A DNA stretch of 37,447 bases from Burkholderiales bacterium (GTDB lineage: Bacteria; Pseudomonadota; Gammaproteobacteria; Burkholderiales; Burkholderiaceae_C). This document shows positions 33,706-37,447 of this stretch, piece after piece. The stretch lies in assembly GCA_028864885.1 (NCBI GenBank), contig JAGWLR010000028.1, forward strand, positions 1-37,447. Reading direction: 5' to 3'. The notes under the pieces are model-generated. The model ran no database searches and had not been told where the DNA came from. It saw nothing but the letters and a program-made list of their open reading frames with translations. The translations under genes and the position numbers were made by a program. How positions within the stretch are numbered: position 1 is the stretch's first letter; every line of letters starts with the position of its first letter.

Positions 33706-34209
33706 ATGAAAGACGCTGCTCGTTCTTGTATTCAAGTGGCTTTGGCGGCTTGCGCGTTGGTGATGGTGTCGGCTTGCTCGACGACCAGTCCCGATGTGAT
33801 CAAACCGGAAGATGCACAACGGCTGTCGCAAGTTCAGGACGCGGTCGTGCTCAATGTGCGGCCGGTGGTGGTCGAGGGAAGCCAAAGCGGCCTGGGCGGG
33901 GCAACCGGCGCCATTGTGGGTGCAGTTGGGGGCAACTCGGCTGTGTCTGGAAACGGGCGTGGATCTGCCGTGGCGGGGGTGCTCGGTGCTGTGGTGGGCG
34001 GTGTGGTCGGCAACGCAGTTGAGCGCTACGGCACGCGCGAAGACGCCATTGAAATCCTGCTGCAGCTCTCCAATGGGGAGCGTCGATCGATTGTTCAGGC
34101 CAAGGGCACAGAAGAGTTCAAGCCTGGCGATGCCGTCATTCTCGTCGTGACTGGTGGGAAGACCCGCGTGATTTTGGCACCCAAGGTGACCGCGCCTGCG
34201 ACCAAGTGA
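33706..34209 (+). CDS. Glycine-zipper outer-membrane lipoprotein (SlyB-like)
   Basis: A 167-residue protein with a lipoprotein signal and a Cys24 lipobox in V-S-A-C-S. The Gly-rich 2TM-zipper stretch is at about residues 62-103 (G-L-G-G-A-T-G-A-I-V-G-A-V-G-G, then G-V-L-G-A-V-V-G-G-V-V-G-N), and a small beta-rich C-terminal domain follows. This fits the SlyB/Pcp family, some of which stabilise outer-membrane protein assemblies under Mg limitation. AGGAAAAGG precedes the ATG. Single-gene unit. Confidence 0.87.
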   Translation: MKDAARSCIQVALAACALVMVSACSTTSPDVIKPEDAQRLSQVQDAVVLNVRPVVVEGSQSGLGGATGAIVGAVGGNSAVSGNGRGSAVAGVLGAVVGGVVGNAVERYGTREDAIEILLQLSNGERRSIVQAKGTEEFKPGDAVILVVTGGKTRVILAPKVTAPATK

Positions 34210-34307
34210 TCGAGGGCTTTTGCTGAGACGGATTGAGTTCGGCCTAAGGGGAACTTAATCTGGGTGGACATACACTCAACCGTATCGTTTCATGCCGGTT
34301 AGGTTGT

Positions 34308-37091
34308 ATGTCCAAATCTTTTCAAGGTCGTCGTACGTGGGTGTGGTTGGCTGTCAGCGCTGTGGTGTGCCTGTCCTCACCCCTGGTTGAAGCCAAGTCT
34401 GTTCGTGCGCCAATTTCGGCGTCTGTTGCCGCGCCGGATGCGGCGCCCGTGGCAGTGCGAACCGTGGAGGGCATCCACGAATACCGTCTGGCCAATGGCT
34501 TGCAGGTGCTGTTGATTCCGGATGATTCCAAGCCGACAACCACGGTCAACATGACCTACCACGTGGGCTCTCGCCAGGAGAGCTATGGCGAGACCGGGAT
34601 GGCGCACTTGCTTGAGCATTTGATGTTCAAGGGATCGCCGAAGCATCCTCAGGTCTGGGCCGAGTTCAACAAGCGTGGGTTCCGTGCCAATGGCAGCACC
34701 TGGTACGACCGCACCAATTACTTCGCCAGTTTTGCAGCCAACGACGACAACCTGAAGTGGTATCTGTCGTGGCAGGCCGATGCCATGGTCAACAGTTTCA
34801 TTGCGAGGAAAGACCTCGACAGTGAAATGACGGTGGTGCGCAATGAAATGGAGATGGGGGAAAACGACCCCGGCCGCGTCTTGATGGAAAAGACCGTGGC
34901 CTCCATGTACGAATGGCACAACTACGGCAAGTCAACGATTGGCGCTCGTGCGGATGTCGAAGGGGTGGACATCAGTCACCTGCAGGCGTTTTACAGAAAG
35001 TACTACCAGCCAGATAACGCCACACTGATCGTTTCAGGCAAATTCAACCCGACGCAGGTGCTGGCGTGGGTGCAGCAGTACTTCGGGGTGATTCCCAAGC
35101 CCACACGCGCCTTGCCTCAGCTGTACACACTCGACCCCGTGCAGGATGGCGAGCACAGTGTGATCGTTCGACGAGTGGGGGGTGTTCCGCTGTTGTATGC
35201 GGGATATCACGTTGCGCCGGGCGCTAGCCCGGACTATGCGGCTGTTGAGATGCTCAGCCTGATTTTTGGCGATGAGCCTTCAGGACGTCTTCACAAGCAG
35301 TTGACCGAGAAGAAACTGGCAGCTGGGGTATTCAGCTTTGCTGAGGGTCTGGCGGATCCTGGCTTCATGCTGTTGGGGGCGCAATTGGGGGCCAACCAGG
35401 ATCCCACCGAAGCTGCCAAAGTCTTGCTGGATACGATTGAATCGGTGTCCAAAGAGCCGATCACCCAGGAAGAGTTGGATCGCGCCAAGGCCAAATGGCT
35501 GAATGATTGGGATGCCGGCTTCACTGATCCGCAGCATGTGGGCGTGGCCCTGTCTGAAGCCGTCGCCCAGGGTGATTGGCGTCTGTACTTCCTGCTGCGG
35601 GATCGAATCAAAGCGATCACCTTGGCCGATGTGCAAAAGGTGGCCAACGAGATCTTTGTCCCTTCGAACCGAACATTGGGCGAATACATCCCGACGGCCC
35701 ATCCGGTTCGGGCCCCCAAGCCCGAACGCGTGAATGTGGCTGATGAGTTGAAGACCTTCAAGCCACAGGTGGCCGCGGCTCAGGCTGAGGCCTTTGACGC
35801 CAGCCCGGCCAATATCGATGCCCGCACCCAGCGTTTCCAGTTGGGGCAGGGGTTGAAGGTGGCGTTGTTGCCCAAGGCCACGCGCGGGCAAGCCGTGAAG
35901 GCGACCTTGACGCTGCATTTTGGTGATGCGAAGTCGCTGGCCAACTGGGGTTCGGTACCCGCTGCGATGGCCGCAATGCTAGACAAAGGCACGGCCACCC
36001 TGAATCGACAACAGATCCAAGACAAATTGGATGCCTTGCAGGCGCAATTGGCAATCAGCTCCGGGCCTGGGGAGTTGACCGTGGCGATTGCGACCAAACG
36101 GGATCATCTGCCTGCTGTGATCGATCTGGTGGCCGACATGCTGCAGCATCCGGTGTGGCCAGCAGAAGCGCTGGATGAAATCCGCCGCCAGTCGCTGGCC
36201 TCAATTGAAGAGCAGCGCAAAGAGCCCGAGGCCGTCTTGGAGGAAGCCCTGGCTCGCCACGATAACCCTTATCCCAAAGGCGACGTTCGTTACGCTCGCA
36301 CGTTTGATGAGTTGGTGAGCGACTGGCAAGCCGTCGATCTGGCGCGCATCAAAGCCTTCCACGACCGCTTCCTGTCGGCCGCCCATGCTGAGTTTGCCAG
36401 CGTGGGGGATTTGGACCCCGTTGCAGTGAAACAAGCCTTGACGCGCTCGTTGGCCGATTGGCATAACGCTGAACCGTACACACGGGTGCCACAGCCACTG
36501 GTGCCCGAAAAGGCAGTGCGGATGCAATTGGCCACCCCAGATAAGCAAAATGCCGCGATGACGGTGACCTTGTCTTTGCCTTTGAATGATCGGCATCCTG
36601 ACTATGCCGCCTTCATGATGGCCAATTACCTTTTAGGCAGTGGTGGTGATTCCCGTTTATGGAATCGCATCCGCGAGAAAGAAGGGCTGTCGTACAGCGT
36701 GTACAGCATGGTGCAATGGAATCCGATCGAGGAAAACTCCCAGTGGGTGGCTTCTGCGATTTTTGCGCCGCAAAACCGTGCCAAGGTAGAAAAAGCTTTT
36801 GGCGAAGTGATTCAATCTGCGTTGTCGCAAGGCTTCACTGAGGCTGAGTTTGAGTCCGGCCGAAAAGGCTTGCTGAGTTTCCGGCAGTTGGCGCGCGCCC
36901 AAGACGGCCGTTTGGCTGCAGCCTGGGCCAGTAACTTGTATCTGGATCGCACGTTTGCAGATTCGGCTCGGGTCGATGCCGAACTGAAGGCGCTGACCCT
37001 CGATCAGGTCAATGCCGCTTTGCGTCGCTATTTGCACCCGGAGCAATTTGTGATGGGCGTGGCAGGCGACTTCAAGGATGCGAAACCCTGA
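34308..37091 (+). CDS. M16 zinc metallopeptidase, two-module form
   Basis: A 927-residue exported protein with a signal peptide (about residues 10-29, ending V-E-A-K). The first M16 module carries the inverted zinc motif H100-L-L-E-H104, with the third ligand Glu181 in V-R-N-E-M 77 residues later, so it should be an active peptidase. The second module (about 510-927) lacks H-x-x-E-H and keeps the R/Y substrate segment in G-S-G-G-D-S-R-L-W-N-R-I-R-E-K-E-G-L-S-Y. Many bacteria encode the two halves as separate adjacent genes; here they are fused. Substrate unknown. A bidirectional terminator follows. Confidence 0.94.
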   Translation: MSKSFQGRRTWVWLAVSAVVCLSSPLVEAKSVRAPISASVAAPDAAPVAVRTVEGIHEYRLANGLQVLLIPDDSKPTTTVNMTYHVGSRQESYGETGMAHLLEHLMFKGSPKHPQVWAEFNKRGFRANGSTWYDRTNYFASFAANDDNLKWYLSWQADAMVNSFIARKDLDSEMTVVRNEMEMGENDPGRVLMEKTVASMYEWHNYGKSTIGARADVEGVDISHLQAFYRKYYQPDNATLIVSGKFNPTQVLAWVQQYFGVIPKPTRALPQLYTLDPVQDGEHSVIVRRVGGVPLLYAGYHVAPGASPDYAAVEMLSLIFGDEPSGRLHKQLTEKKLAAGVFSFAEGLADPGFMLLGAQLGANQDPTEAAKVLLDTIESVSKEPITQEELDRAKAKWLNDWDAGFTDPQHVGVALSEAVAQGDWRLYFLLRDRIKAITLADVQKVANEIFVPSNRTLGEYIPTAHPVRAPKPERVNVADELKTFKPQVAAAQAEAFDASPANIDARTQRFQLGQGLKVALLPKATRGQAVKATLTLHFGDAKSLANWGSVPAAMAAMLDKGTATLNRQQIQDKLDALQAQLAISSGPGELTVAIATKRDHLPAVIDLVADMLQHPVWPAEALDEIRRQSLASIEEQRKEPEAVLEEALARHDNPYPKGDVRYARTFDELVSDWQAVDLARIKAFHDRFLSAAHAEFASVGDLDPVAVKQALTRSLADWHNAEPYTRVPQPLVPEKAVRMQLATPDKQNAAMTVTLSLPLNDRHPDYAAFMMANYLLGSGGDSRLWNRIREKEGLSYSVYSMVQWNPIEENSQWVASAIFAPQNRAKVEKAFGEVIQSALSQGFTEAEFESGRKGLLSFRQLARAQDGRLAAAWASNLYLDRTFADSARVDAELKALTLDQVNAALRRYLHPEQFVMGVAGDFKDAKP

Positions 37092-37115
37092 TTGGCGCAT
37101 TTTGCCCATGCAAAC

Positions 37116-37146
37116 AAAAAGGCCGGCATTCAATGCCGGCCTTTTT
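37116..37146. terminator. Bidirectional terminator between the M16 peptidase and H-NS genes
   Basis: AAAAAGGCCGGCATT and its perfect reverse complement are separated by one base; T tracts exist on both strands. Confidence 0.95.
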
Positions 37147-37162
37147 CATACTGGAAGAAGTA

Positions 37163-37447
37163 TTAAATGGCGAAATCTTCGAGTTTCTTGCCCGAAGCAA
37201 TCGCGGCTTGAACCCATTTGGGTTGCAGGCCACGACCCGTCCAGGTTTCGCCCGTGGCGGCGTTGCGATACTTGGGGGCCACCTTGCGCCCTGCATTGGC
37301 CGAAACACCAGGCGTTTTGCCTGAGCCGGCTTTCAGGCCGAGGTCAGCAACGGTCAGGCCGTGTTCTGCCAAAAGGGATTTGATCTGGTTGATGACGCTG
37401 GCTCGTTCAGCACGACGCGCATCTTGCAATTGTTTTTCCAGGTCAGC
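37163..37447 (-). CDS. H-NS/MvaT-type histone-like protein, 5' truncated by window edge
   Basis: The frame runs open to the window end, so the TTG at 37429 is an internal Leu and the true start lies outside. The visible 94 codons show the end of the oligomerising coiled coil (A-D-L-E-K-Q-L-Q-D-A-R-R-A), a linker, and the H-NS DNA-binding domain K-Y-R-N-A-A-T-G-E-T-W-T-G-R-G-L-Q-P-K-W-V. H-NS proteins silence AT-rich and foreign DNA. Many betaproteobacteria have several paralogues. Confidence 0.92.
   Translation of the reverse strand, partial: ADLEKQLQDARRAERASVINQIKSLLAEHGLTVADLGLKAGSGKTPGVSANAGRKVAPKYRNAATGETWTGRGLQPKWVQAAIASGKKLEDFAI

Overview
The window is a chromosomal segment of a betaproteobacterium, most likely Burkholderiales and Comamonadaceae-like. 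The evidence is the gene order thrS-infC-rpmI-rplT-pheS-pheT-ihfA-merR-tRNA-Pro, the RisS/RisA-type two-component pair, a phasin of the polyhydroxyalkanoate type, paired Aat and Bpt transferases, and glnA followed by ntrBC. The DNA is GC-rich and almost every base is coding or recognisably regulatory. There is no prophage, transposase or CRISPR array. All functional calls are from reading motifs by eye; no database search was run.

Layout. Bases 1-3571 hold a truncated ispD and an intact ispF. Between them lie a zeta-like toxin/Phd antitoxin pair with a self-overlapping promoter and operator, and an ammonium transporter driven by a sigma-54/NtrC-type control region. Bases 3594-5671 are an EnvZ/OmpR-like pair. 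Bases 5823-11006 carry a SIMPL-domain exported protein, the N-degron transferases aat-bpt, a phasin, inorganic pyrophosphatase and a class III aminotransferase. Isocitrate lyase follows (11168-12484). Bases 12570-21860 are the translation block: thrS with a threonine-rich leader peptide and terminator, infC starting at AUC, rpmI, rplT, pheS, an alcohol dehydrogenase inserted between pheS and pheT, ihfA and a MerR regulator. tRNA-Pro(GGG) ends the block.

Behind the tRNA sits a hipBA module. It is bracketed by two copies of the tRNA terminator sequence, so it looks like an insertion. The rest (24091-37447) holds a chalcone-isomerase-like exported protein, ubiE, a BaiN/HI0933 flavoprotein, a TIGR00266/AIM24 protein, a molybdopterin-binding-domain protein, glnA, a DUF4124 protein, ntrB, ntrC, a glycine-zipper lipoprotein, a double-domain M16 peptidase and a truncated H-NS family gene.

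How it fits together. The nitrogen genes form one circuit visible in this window: NtrB/NtrC (30888-33626) should act on NtrC-like sites and sigma-54 promoters found upstream of glnA and amtB. The most striking signal is the thrS leader. It has 7 Thr codons in a 15-residue peptide, then mutually exclusive hairpins and a strong intrinsic terminator, which is the architecture of ribosome-mediated transcription attenuation of a tRNA synthetase gene.
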